This document shows, in pieces, positions 28,256 to 36,247 of a stretch of DNA of 64,000 bases. Below the pieces are notes generated by a model. That model was not told where the DNA came from. It was given only the letters and a program-made list of their open reading frames with translations, and made no database searches. The stretch is from Reyranella humidisoli (GTDB lineage: Bacteria > Pseudomonadota > Alphaproteobacteria > Reyranellales > Reyranellaceae), in assembly GCF_019039055.1 (NCBI RefSeq), contig NZ_JAHOPB010000001.1:620001-684000 (forward strand), written 5' to 3'. The translations under genes and the position numbers were made by a program. The stretch's first letter is position 1. Every line of letters starts with the position of its first letter.

Positions 28256-29395
28256 TTACACGTACCCCGGCCCCTCGATGACCGGATGGGCGATCAGGAA
28301 CTTCTCGTCGATCTCGACACCGATGCCGGGCTTGTCGAGCGGGCGGACGTTTCCGTCCTTGCCGATCTCCCACGGCGCGCTGCCCAGCTCATCGCGAAAC
28401 TTGTTGGCCACGGAGAGATCGGCCTCGAAGTAACCGCCATTGTCGATCGACGCCAGGAAGTGGATCGACACGGCATGGTTCAGGCCGGTCATCGAGCTGT
28501 GCGGATGGATCGGCAGCTTCCACATCGAGGCCGCCGCCGCGATGCGCTGAACCTCGGTGATGCCGCCGCTCTTGGACAGGTCGGGCTGCAGGATGGTAAT
28601 GTTGCCGTCCTCGATGATGCGGTGGAACTCGAAGCGCGTGTAGTGGTTCTCGCCGGCGGCCAGCGGCGTCACGCCCCAGCCCTTGGCCATCGCGTAGGAG
28701 CGATGGTCGTGCGCCGGGAACGGTTCCTCCAGCCAGGAGATGCCCAGCTCATCCATCGCCGGCATCACGCGGCGCACATCTTCCACCGTGTAGCCCGTGT
28801 TGGCGTCGGTCAGCAGCACCATGTCGTCGCCGAAGCGCTTGCGCACCGCGGTCATGCGCGCGATGTCGTTCTTCACGCTGTCGCCCACGCGCAGCTTCAG
28901 CGCCTTGTAGCCCGCCGCGACCATCGGCCCGGCCTCGTCGGCCAGCGACTCCGGCGCCTGGTAGCCGAGCGAGATGCCGCCGGCATAGGCCGGCACCGGC
29001 CTGTTGGAACCACCCAGCAGCTTGTAGAGCGGCCAGCCCACAGCCTTGCCCTTGATGTCCCACAGCGCCTGGTCGAGGCCGCTCATGGCCATGGCGGTGG
29101 CGGCGCCCATGCCGTGGCTGCCGAGCTGGAACTTGTAGATCTTGGCCCAGATGCCGACCGTGTCGGTGGCATCCATGCCGACCACGAAGCCCTTCAGGGT
29201 CGTGTTGATCAGGTGGCCGATGCTGCCCGGCGAGCGCGCATGGTGGCTCTCGCCCCATCCCACGATCCCGTCCTCGGTCGTTACCTTGACCATCACGCAG
29301 TCGCGCTTGGTCATGGTGCCGATGCCGAGCGAAACCTGCAGCTCCTTGGGCACGCGATAGCTGGTCGGATAGGCCTTTACGTCGACGATTTTCAT
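28256..29395 (-). CDS. Mandelate racemase/muconate lactonizing enzyme family protein (copy 1)
   Basis: The 379-residue enolase-superfamily enzyme has an N-terminal capping domain and a TIM barrel. Active-site elements: Lys167-x-Arg169 (ALKLRVG), metal ligands Asp197, Glu223 and Glu249 (TDAN, LEEP, AGEN), and the base His297/His299 in IHPHS. The second member of the KxK pair is Arg. It would abstract a proton next to a carboxylate, as in a racemase or sugar-acid dehydratase. ATG at 29395 has AAGGAG six bases upstream; a start at 29416 is less likely. It lies at the end of the catabolic gene run. Confidence 0.9.
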   Translation of the reverse strand: MKIVDVKAYPTSYRVPKELQVSLGIGTMTKRDCVMVKVTTEDGIVGWGESHHARSPGSIGHLINTTLKGFVVGMDATDTVGIWAKIYKFQLGSHGMGAATAMAMSGLDQALWDIKGKAVGWPLYKLLGGSNRPVPAYAGGISLGYQAPESLADEAGPMVAAGYKALKLRVGDSVKNDIARMTAVRKRFGDDMVLLTDANTGYTVEDVRRVMPAMDELGISWLEEPFPAHDHRSYAMAKGWGVTPLAAGENHYTRFEFHRIIEDGNITILQPDLSKSGGITEVQRIAAAASMWKLPIHPHSSMTGLNHAVSIHFLASIDNGGYFEADLSVANKFRDELGSAPWEIGKDGNVRPLDKPGIGVEIDEKFLIAHPVIEGPGYV

Positions 29396-29408
29396 GAATT
29401 CTCCTTCC

Positions 29409-29528
29409 CTCCCCATTCAAATGGGGAGGTGGCGCCGTCATACGGCGACGGAGGGGTCATCTGCGGAGCGACCCCATGACCCCTCCGTCAGCGTAAGACG
29501 CTGACACCTCCCCAGATGACTGGGGAGG
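29409..29528. repeat. Palindromic repeat element, copy A (intergenic)
   Basis: Two inverted halves surround GACCCCATGACCCC: the left half starts CTCCCCATTCAAATGGGGAG (29409-29428) and runs to GAGGGGTCAT at 29460; the right half runs from ATGACCCCTCCGTCAG to GGGGAGG at 29528. Each half is itself hairpin-forming. The left half is nearly identical to the element at 38939-39063, which lies inside a gene. Here it fills the gap between the two enolase-superfamily genes. Confidence 0.85.
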
Positions 29529-29533
29529 CAAGC

Positions 29534-30673
29534 TTAAGCCACCTTGTACTTCTTCAGTACCTCGCGATCGATCTCGATGCCGAGACCGGGCCCCGTCGGG
29601 ACCTTCACGATGCCCTTCTTCTGCTCGATCGGCTCCTGTGCCAGGTGATCGCGCAGCGGGTTGGGCGTCTGCTCGAACTCGAGCATCGGCGGCATCGGGC
29701 GGAAGGCCGGCGGCTGGTCCGGCAGGGCCGCGAGGAACTGCACCGTGGCGGCGAGGCCGATGGCCGAGCCCCAGGCATGCGGCACGCATTCGACGCCGAA
29801 GGCCGAGGCGAGCGTCGCGATCTTGCGACATTCCGAGAAGCCGCCTGCGGCGCAGAGATCGGGCTGCACGATGTCCATCGCCTTGCGCGCAATGACGTCG
29901 CGGAAGCCCCAGCGGGTGAAATCGTTCTCACCGCCGGCCACCGCCATGTCGAGGGCGCGCGTCACTTCGATGTAGCCGTCATGATCCTCGGGGCTGATCG
30001 GCTCCTCGAACCAGAGGATGTCGTGCTCCTCCAGCATGCGGCCGAGCTTGATGGCGTTGGGCACCGAGAAACAGTGATTGGCGTCGACGGCCAGCTTGAC
30101 GTTCGGGCCGATCGCCTCGCGCACGGCGGCGACACGCTTCGTGTCGAGCTTGAGGTCGCCCAGCCCGATCTTCATCTTGATGGCCTGGAAGCCGTCGTTC
30201 TTGAACTCCAGCGCCTCCTCGACGGCCTCCTCGACGAGCCGGTTCATGTCGATGAAGTAGAGGCCGGTCGCGTAGGGAATCACCTCGCTGCGATAGGCGC
30301 CGCCAATCAGCTTGTGGACCGGCTTGTTCACCGCACGGCCCATGATGTCCCATAGCGCGATGTCGATGCCGGAGATGGCGGAGATCGCCATGCCGGTCGT
30401 GCCGTAATCCTTGATCCTGTTGTAGAGGTCTTCCCAGATCGCCTCGACGTCGAAGGGATCGCGGCCGACGACGCGCGCCTTGAACTGCGTCTCGACGAAG
30501 GTCTTGGCGACGGCGGCGGGCCCGTAGCACTCGCCCCATCCGGTAATGCCCTCGTCCGTCGAGATCTCGACCAGACAGGTCGAGCGCGTGCCATAGACCC
30601 AGCCGCGCGCCGAGACGAAGGGCTTGTCCACCTTGCAGCTCAGGATGTGGCAGACGACGTCGGTGACTTTCAT
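29534..30673 (-). CDS. Mandelate racemase/muconate lactonizing enzyme family protein (copy 2)
   Basis: This 379-residue enolase-superfamily enzyme has the full KxK pair Lys166/Lys168 (AIKMKIG), metal ligands Asp197, Glu223 and Glu249 (VDAN, FEEP, GGEN) and His299 (VPHAWG). It differs enough from copy 1 to act on another substrate or step. The ATG at 30673 has GGGAGGAAG upstream. A 48-base perfect palindrome separates it from hyuA upstream. Acid-sugar dehydratase, racemase and cycloisomerase roles are all possible. Confidence 0.9.
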   Translation of the reverse strand: MKVTDVVCHILSCKVDKPFVSARGWVYGTRSTCLVEISTDEGITGWGECYGPAAVAKTFVETQFKARVVGRDPFDVEAIWEDLYNRIKDYGTTGMAISAISGIDIALWDIMGRAVNKPVHKLIGGAYRSEVIPYATGLYFIDMNRLVEEAVEEALEFKNDGFQAIKMKIGLGDLKLDTKRVAAVREAIGPNVKLAVDANHCFSVPNAIKLGRMLEEHDILWFEEPISPEDHDGYIEVTRALDMAVAGGENDFTRWGFRDVIARKAMDIVQPDLCAAGGFSECRKIATLASAFGVECVPHAWGSAIGLAATVQFLAALPDQPPAFRPMPPMLEFEQTPNPLRDHLAQEPIEQKKGIVKVPTGPGLGIEIDREVLKKYKVA

Positions 30674-30693
30674 TTCTTCCTCCCAGAACTCAG

Positions 30694-30741
30694 TGTCATC
30701 CTGAGCGCAGCGAAGGATCCTTCGCTGCGCTCAGGATGACA
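30694..30741. repeat. 48-base perfect palindrome (dispersed repeat type)
   Basis: The arms TGTCATCCTGAGCGCAGCGA (30694-30713) and its exact complement end at 30741, centred on GGATCC (30715-30720). Such GTCATCCTGAGCG repeats are widespread in bacterial genomes. It lies between the hyuA stop and the second enolase-superfamily gene, where it could end transcription or protect the upstream mRNA. Confidence 0.9.
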
Positions 30742-30753
30742 ACGCAAACTCGA

Positions 30754-32799
30754 TCAGGAAACGGAAATCAGCAGATTGCCGAGCTTGTCCTGCCGGACCT
30801 TGTCGCCCGGCTCGACGACCGTCGTGCAGTCGAGCTGTTCGAGGATCGCGGGGCCTTCGAGCGTTGCGTCGAGCGGCAGCCTTTCGCGGGCATAGACCGG
30901 CGTGTCGTGCCAGCCGTCGCTGAACCAGACGCGGCGCGTGCCGAGTTTCGCGGCGGCCAGCGTGGACGCGCGATCGGTGGCGGCGAGTGCCGCCAGCGAG
31001 ATTTCCGGCCGCACACCGATCACGGCCGTGTGCAGGTTGACGAGGACCGGCGGGATCTCCGCCAGCTCGATGCCGAAACGCCGCCAATAGGCGGCGGCGA
31101 AGGCCTTGTGCAGGCCCGCGACGCCGATATCGGCGCTGTCGACGCCGACCGACAGGATGTGGCTCTGCCCCTGGAACTGCATGTCGGCCGACAGGACGCG
31201 GCGCAGTTCGCGCACCGGCACGCCCTCGCGCCCGATCGTGGCCTCGCCCTCGGCCGCCTGCCCGGCATAGATGCGCGCCACCGTGGCATCGTCGACGGCG
31301 GACAATGGCTTGTTCACCGTGCGTACGTAGTCGTGGCGCAGGTCGGCGACGACACAGCCCAGCGCATTAGTGATGCCGGGCCGCGCCGGCACCAGCACCG
31401 TGGGAATGCCCAGCTCGCGGGCCAGCGCGGTCGCGTGCAAGGGGCCGGCGCCGCCGAAGGCGAACAGCGCGAAGTCGCGCGGGTCGTGGCCGCGTGACAG
31501 CGACACCAGGCGCACCGCGCCCGCCATGCGATCGTTGGCTATGCGCAGCACGGCGGCGGCCGCCGCCTCGGCATCGAGGCCGAGCCGCTGGCCGACCTTC
31601 TCCAGCATGAGGCCACGCACATGGTCGAGCGTCACCGGATGGTCGACGCCCAGGAGCTTGTCGGGATTGAGTCGGCCCAGGACCAGGTTGGCGTCGGTGA
31701 TGGTGGGCTCGGCGCCGCCGCGGCCGTAGCAGATCGGGCCGGGCCGCGCGCCCGCGCTCTCCGGCCCGACCCTCAGCATGCCCGCCGCATCGACCGAGGC
31801 GATCGAGCCGCCGCCTGCACCGATCGTGTGCACGTCGACCATCGGTACGTGGATCGGCATGGCATATTCGAGTTCGAGCTCGCCCGAGACCTGCGGCACG
31901 GCATTCTCGATCAGCCCGACATCGGTGGAGGTGCCGCCCATGTCGTAGGTGATCAGGTTGGGATGGCCCGAGGCACGGCCGGTATAGGCCGCTGCCATCA
32001 CGCCCGAAGCCGGGCCGGACATCACCGTGTTCACCGCCGCCTCGGCGATCAGCTGCGACGAGATGGTGCCGCCATTGCCCTGCATCACCAGCAGGTCGCG
32101 ATCGTAGCCCTTGGCCTTCAACTCCGTGCGCAGCCGCGACAGGTAGCGGTCGAGGACGGGCTGGACCGAGGCGTTTACCGCCGCCGTCACGCCGCGCTCG
32201 TACTCGCGATACTCCGACAGGATGACGTGACCCGCCGTGACATAGGCGTTGGGCCAGAGCCCGCGCACGATCTCGGCGGCGCGGCGTTCGTGCGCCGGGT
32301 TGATGTAGCTGTGCAGGAAATGGATGACGACCGCCTCGCAGCCTGCCGCCAGAAGCTTGCGCGCGGCGTCGGCCACCGCGGCCTCGTCGAGCGCGGTCAG
32401 CACCTTGCCGTCGGCGTCCATGCGCTCGGGCACTTCCAGCCTCACCTCACGGTCGATCATCGGCCGGAAGGTGCCGCGCAATCCGTAGGCTTGCGGGCGC
32501 GTGCGACGACCGAGTTCGAGTACGTCGCGAAAACCCTTGGTCGTGATGAGCCCGACCCTGGCGATCTTGCGTTCGAGCAGCGCGTTCGTAGTCGTCGTCG
32601 TGCCGTGGACGACCGCCTGCAGGAGCGCCGGATCGAGGCTGGCGGCCGCCAGTGCGGCCATGAAGCCGATCGCCTGGTTCTCGACGGTGGTCGGCACCTT
32701 GGCCAGCCTCACCTCATTCGAGGCGGGATCGATCGCCAGCAGGTCGGTGAAGGTACCGCCGACATCGATGCCGACGGTGAAGGTGCTTTTGGGCGGCAT
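30754..32799 (-). CDS. Hydantoinase/oxoprolinase family protein, HyuA-like (no HyuB partner)
   Basis: The 681-residue cytoplasmic protein begins with the actin-like phosphate loop FTVGIDVGGTFTDLLAID (8-25) and has TYDMGGTSTDVGLI (ATPase motif) and GAGGGSIASVD, typical of HyuA. HyuA couples ATP hydrolysis to opening of hydantoin, oxoproline or related amide rings, normally with HyuB, which is not encoded in this cluster. It lies four bases after the LivF-like gene. Acetone-carboxylase-like or lone HyuA roles are alternatives. Confidence 0.88.
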   Translation of the reverse strand: MPPKSTFTVGIDVGGTFTDLLAIDPASNEVRLAKVPTTVENQAIGFMAALAAASLDPALLQAVVHGTTTTTNALLERKIARVGLITTKGFRDVLELGRRTRPQAYGLRGTFRPMIDREVRLEVPERMDADGKVLTALDEAAVADAARKLLAAGCEAVVIHFLHSYINPAHERRAAEIVRGLWPNAYVTAGHVILSEYREYERGVTAAVNASVQPVLDRYLSRLRTELKAKGYDRDLLVMQGNGGTISSQLIAEAAVNTVMSGPASGVMAAAYTGRASGHPNLITYDMGGTSTDVGLIENAVPQVSGELELEYAMPIHVPMVDVHTIGAGGGSIASVDAAGMLRVGPESAGARPGPICYGRGGAEPTITDANLVLGRLNPDKLLGVDHPVTLDHVRGLMLEKVGQRLGLDAEAAAAAVLRIANDRMAGAVRLVSLSRGHDPRDFALFAFGGAGPLHATALARELGIPTVLVPARPGITNALGCVVADLRHDYVRTVNKPLSAVDDATVARIYAGQAAEGEATIGREGVPVRELRRVLSADMQFQGQSHILSVGVDSADIGVAGLHKAFAAAYWRRFGIELAEIPPVLVNLHTAVIGVRPEISLAALAATDRASTLAAAKLGTRRVWFSDGWHDTPVYARERLPLDATLEGPAILEQLDCTTVVEPGDKVRQDKLGNLLISVS

Positions 32800-32803
32800 G
32801 TGT

Positions 32804-33517
32804 TCAAACCGAAAGATATTGTTCGCGGAGGGAATCGTTGGCCGCCAGCTCGGCCATCGAGCCGCCGAAGCGGATCTGGCCTTTCTCGATGATGTAGGCG
32901 CGGTCGGCGACGCCCAGCGCGAAGTGCAGGTTCTGCTCGCAGAGGATGACCGACACGCCCTCGCCCTTCAGCGCCCGGATGGAATTGCCCATCTCCTCGA
33001 CGATGATGGGCGCGAGGCCCTCGGACGGCTCGTCGAGCAGCACGCAGCTCGGATTGCCCATCAGGGTGCGGGCGATGGTGAGCATCTGCTGTTCGCCGCC
33101 CGACATGCGCCCGCCCGGCCGCTCGCGCATGCGCGCGAGATTGGGGAACAGCGCGAAGAGCTTCTCCTCGGTCCAGACTGGCACGCCGGCGCGCGCCGCC
33201 TGGCGGCCGACTTCGAGATTCTCCATCACCGACAGCTCGGTGAAGATGCGCCGCTCCTCCGGCACGTAGCCGAGGCCGAGCCGCGCAATGCGATACGGCG
33301 GCAGGCGCTCGATGCGCTGGCCCGCGAAGCTCACCTCGCCGCGGGCCGGCGGCACCAGGCCCATGATCGCCTTCATGGCCGTCGACTTGCCCGCACCGTT
33401 GCGGCCGAGCAGCGCCACGACCTCGCCCGCGCGCGCCTCAAGCGAGATGCCGTGCAGGATGTGGGCGCGGCCGTAGAAGGCGTGCAGGTCGTTGACCTGG
33501 AGCATCGCCGCGGCCAT
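32804..33517 (-). CDS. ABC transporter ATP-binding protein, LivF-like (second system)
   Basis: The 237-residue ATPase has Walker A GRNGAGKS (38-45), signature MSGGEQQML (138-146) and Walker B CVLLDEP (158-164), as in LivF. The start ATG at 33517 overlaps the stop of the LivG-like gene (ATGA), and the stop is four bases before hyuA, so the transporter and HyuA are co-expressed. Longer in-frame starts would lie inside the LivG gene and are rejected. Confidence 0.92.
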   Translation of the reverse strand: MAAAMLQVNDLHAFYGRAHILHGISLEARAGEVVALLGRNGAGKSTAMKAIMGLVPPARGEVSFAGQRIERLPPYRIARLGLGYVPEERRIFTELSVMENLEVGRQAARAGVPVWTEEKLFALFPNLARMRERPGGRMSGGEQQMLTIARTLMGNPSCVLLDEPSEGLAPIIVEEMGNSIRALKGEGVSVILCEQNLHFALGVADRAYIIEKGQIRFGGSMAELAANDSLREQYLSV

Positions 33518-34266
33518 CAGTGCGCGCTCCCGAGATAGACCGCGCGCACATCGGGATTGGCGCGTACTTCCTGGGGCGTGCCACCGGCGATCAGCACGCC
33601 GCGGTCGAGCACGATGATGCGATCGGCCTGGGTGAAGACCACGTCCATGTCGTGTTCGGTGAACAGCACGGCGATATTGCGCGCCCGCGCCAGCCGCGCC
33701 GTCAGCTCCATCAACGCGACCCTCTCCTTGGGCGCCATGCCGGCGGTCGGCTCGTCCATCAGCAACAGGCGCGGCTCGTTCGCCAGCGCGATCGCGAGTT
33801 CCACGCGCTTCAGGTCGCCATAGGCCAGCACGCCGCATGTCCGCTCCGCCTGGTCGAGCATGCCGACCTGGTCGAGCAGCGCGTCGGCCTCGGCGGCGAA
33901 GGCCGCGCCGAAGCGCGACAGCAGCGAGCGCAGGCGGCCGGCATGGGAATAGAGCGCCATCTGCACGTTCTCGCGGACGCTGAGCGAGGCGAAGGTGGCG
34001 GTGATCTGGAAGGTACGGCCGACGCCCAGCCGCCAGATGGCGCGCGGGCGCAGGCCCACGATGTCGCGGCCTTCGAGGCGCACGATGCCGGCATCGGGTG
34101 CGAGCTGGCCGTTCAGCATGTTGAAGCAGGTACTCTTGCCCGCGCCGTTCGGCCCGATCAGCGCCAGCATCTCGCCGGCCGACACGGCGAAGGAGACGTC
34201 GGCCACCGCCTGCACGCCGCCAAACGCCTTGTGCAGGCCATCGACCTGGAGGACCGGATGGCTCAT
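33517..34266 (-). CDS. ABC transporter ATP-binding protein, LivG-like (second system)
   Basis: The 249-residue ATPase has Walker A GPNGAGKS (38-45), the LivG-type signature LAYGDLKRVELA (148-159) and Walker B LLLMDEPTAGM. The ATG at 34266 overlaps the stop of the fused permease gene (ATGA). It pairs with the LivF-like protein to drive the fused permease. Confidence 0.93.
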   Translation of the reverse strand: MSHPVLQVDGLHKAFGGVQAVADVSFAVSAGEMLALIGPNGAGKSTCFNMLNGQLAPDAGIVRLEGRDIVGLRPRAIWRLGVGRTFQITATFASLSVRENVQMALYSHAGRLRSLLSRFGAAFAAEADALLDQVGMLDQAERTCGVLAYGDLKRVELAIALANEPRLLLMDEPTAGMAPKERVALMELTARLARARNIAVLFTEHDMDVVFTQADRIIVLDRGVLIAGGTPQEVRANPDVRAVYLGSAH

Positions 34267-36140
34267 GCCCGCTGCTCCCGCCAGCGCGTGACCAGCGCCT
34301 TCAGGCCGCCGACAAGTCCTTGCGGAAAGAGCAGGACGATCAGAAGGATCACGCCGCCCATGACGGCGCGCCAGAACTCGGTGTTGCGTGCCACCGCGTC
34401 GCGCAGCCAGGTGAAGATGGCCGCGCCGACGACCGGGCCGGTCAACGTCTCGACGCCGCCCAGCAGGACCATGATCAGCCCGTCGGTCGACTGCGCGATC
34501 GAGATGCTCGACGGCGAGATGCTGCCCTTGGAGAAGGCATAAACCGCGCCCGCGAGACCGGCCATCGCACCGACCAGCACGAAGGCCGCCCACTGGAAGC
34601 CGCGCAGGTCGATGCCGATCGCCTCGGCGCGCAACGGCGAATCGCGGCCGGCGCGCAGGGCGTAGCCGAACGGCGAGAACAGCACCCTCCACAGGAACAC
34701 GATGCCGGCGCCGCACAGGACCAGCGCCAGATAGTAGTAGACCGTCTTGTCGGCCAGCCAGCCGGCCGGCCAGACGCCGAACACGCCGTTGCTGCCGCCG
34801 GTGACGGAATCCCACTGGAAGACGATCGACCAGCTGATCTGCGCGAAGGCCAGAGTCAGCATCGCGAGATAGACGCCGGATAGGCGCACGCAGAACCAGC
34901 CGTAGACGATGGCGAAGGCGCCGGCGACCAGCGGCGCCAGCAGGAGTGCTGCTTCCATCGGCAGGCCGAAGCGCTTCAGCAGGAGCCCCGCCGCATAGGC
35001 GCCGATGCCGAAATAGGCGGCGTGGCCGAACGAGACCATGCCGGCCGGGCCCATGATGAAGTGCAGCGACACAGAGAAGAGCGCAAAGCAGACGATGTCG
35101 GTGAGCAGGATCGTGGCGTAGCGGTCGGCGACCAGCGGCACGAGGGCCAGCAGCGCCAGCCAGACCAGCGCGAAGGTCCAGGACGGGACCTGCAGCGGCG
35201 GCGCCGGCTCCGATGCGGCGCGCTGTGCGGCCTGCGGCTTGCCCAGCAAACCGTAGGGCCGCACCACCAGCACCAGCGCCATGATCAGAAACTCGACCAC
35301 CAGGGTGAGCTTGGAGAAGGACACCTCGAAGCCGAACCAGGTCACGGTGCCAATGCCGATGCAGAAGGCCTTGGCGACGCCGATGATGATGGCGGCCAGG
35401 AACGCGCCGCCGATGCTGCCAAGGCCGCCCACGACCGTGACCACGAAAGCGTCGGCGATGATGGCGAGGTCGAGTTCGAGATTGGCCGGCTCGCGCGGGA
35501 TTTGTAGCGCGCCACCGAGGCCCGCGAGCACGGAGCCCACGAAGAAGACCGAGGTGAAGAGCTTGGCCTGGTCGACGCCCAGCGCGCCGACCATTTCTCG
35601 ATCCTGCGTCGCCGCCCGCACCAGCGCGCCCCAGCGCGTGCGAGTCAACAGCAGCCAGATCGCGCCGAGCACGACCGGCCCGATGGCGATCAGCAGCAGG
35701 TCGTAGGCCGGGATGCGGCGGCCCATGATCTCGACAGCCATCGTGAGACCCGGCGCGCGTGGGCCGACCAGGTCCTCGGCACCCCAGGTGAAGAGCGCGA
35801 TGTCCTTGATCACCAGCACGATCGCGAAGGTCGCCAGCAACTGGAACAGCTCCGGCGCGCGGTAGATGCGCCGCAGCACCAGCACCTCGATCAGGACGCC
35901 GACCAGCCCAACCGCCAGCGCGGCCAGCACGACGGCGCCCCAGAAGCCCAGCGGCGTGCGGCCGAAAAACTCGATCAGCGAATAGGCGCCGTAGAGCCCC
36001 AGCATGTAGAGCGAACCGTGCGCGAAGTTCACGATCCGCGTGACGCCGAAGATCAGCGACAGGCCGGCCGACACCAGGAACAGCGACGCGGCCGCGGCCA
36101 GCCCGTTCAGGAGCTGGATGATGAAGGAAGCGAGGGTCAC
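34263..36140 (-). CDS. Fused LivH-LivM permease of a branched-chain type ABC importer
   Basis: This 625-residue membrane protein joins two permeases that are usually separate. Residues 1-300 are LivH (IFGVTRIVNFAHGSLYMLG, coupling loop VRAATQDREMVGALGVD, ending VRPYGLLGK), a 20-residue polar/proline linker follows (301-320), and 321-625 is LivM (FGHAAYFGIGAYAAG, AGRDSPLRAEAIGID). The start is GTG at 36140 with only a weak ribosome site (AAGG directly before it). It is separated from the receptor gene upstream by a palindromic repeat. Confidence 0.9.
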   Translation of the reverse strand: MTLASFIIQLLNGLAAAASLFLVSAGLSLIFGVTRIVNFAHGSLYMLGLYGAYSLIEFFGRTPLGFWGAVVLAALAVGLVGVLIEVLVLRRIYRAPELFQLLATFAIVLVIKDIALFTWGAEDLVGPRAPGLTMAVEIMGRRIPAYDLLLIAIGPVVLGAIWLLLTRTRWGALVRAATQDREMVGALGVDQAKLFTSVFFVGSVLAGLGGALQIPREPANLELDLAIIADAFVVTVVGGLGSIGGAFLAAIIIGVAKAFCIGIGTVTWFGFEVSFSKLTLVVEFLIMALVLVVRPYGLLGKPQAAQRAASEPAPPLQVPSWTFALVWLALLALVPLVADRYATILLTDIVCFALFSVSLHFIMGPAGMVSFGHAAYFGIGAYAAGLLLKRFGLPMEAALLLAPLVAGAFAIVYGWFCVRLSGVYLAMLTLAFAQISWSIVFQWDSVTGGSNGVFGVWPAGWLADKTVYYYLALVLCGAGIVFLWRVLFSPFGYALRAGRDSPLRAEAIGIDLRGFQWAAFVLVGAMAGLAGAVYAFSKGSISPSSISIAQSTDGLIMVLLGGVETLTGPVVGAAIFTWLRDAVARNTEFWRAVMGGVILLIVLLFPQGLVGGLKALVTRWREQRA

Positions 36141-36146
36141 CTTAGA

Positions 36147-36235
36147 TCGTCGTCTCGACCGGAGCGCGCAGCGCGGAGTGGAGAGACCTCGCGCGCATCA
36201 GGCGAGATCCCTCGACTTCGCTCGGGATGACGGTG
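36147..36235. repeat. Dispersed hairpin repeat between receptor and permease genes
   Basis: GTCGTCTCGACCGGAGCG at the left and GATCCCTCGACTTCGCTCGG (36210-36229) at the right, with GGAGAGACCTCGCGCG in the middle, match the type of repeated element that fills gaps in Bradyrhizobium-like genomes. The arms pair imperfectly and would form a long hairpin in mRNA. In this place it could keep receptor transcript higher than permease transcript. Confidence 0.6.
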
Positions 36236-36247
36236 ACTGCGTCACCG

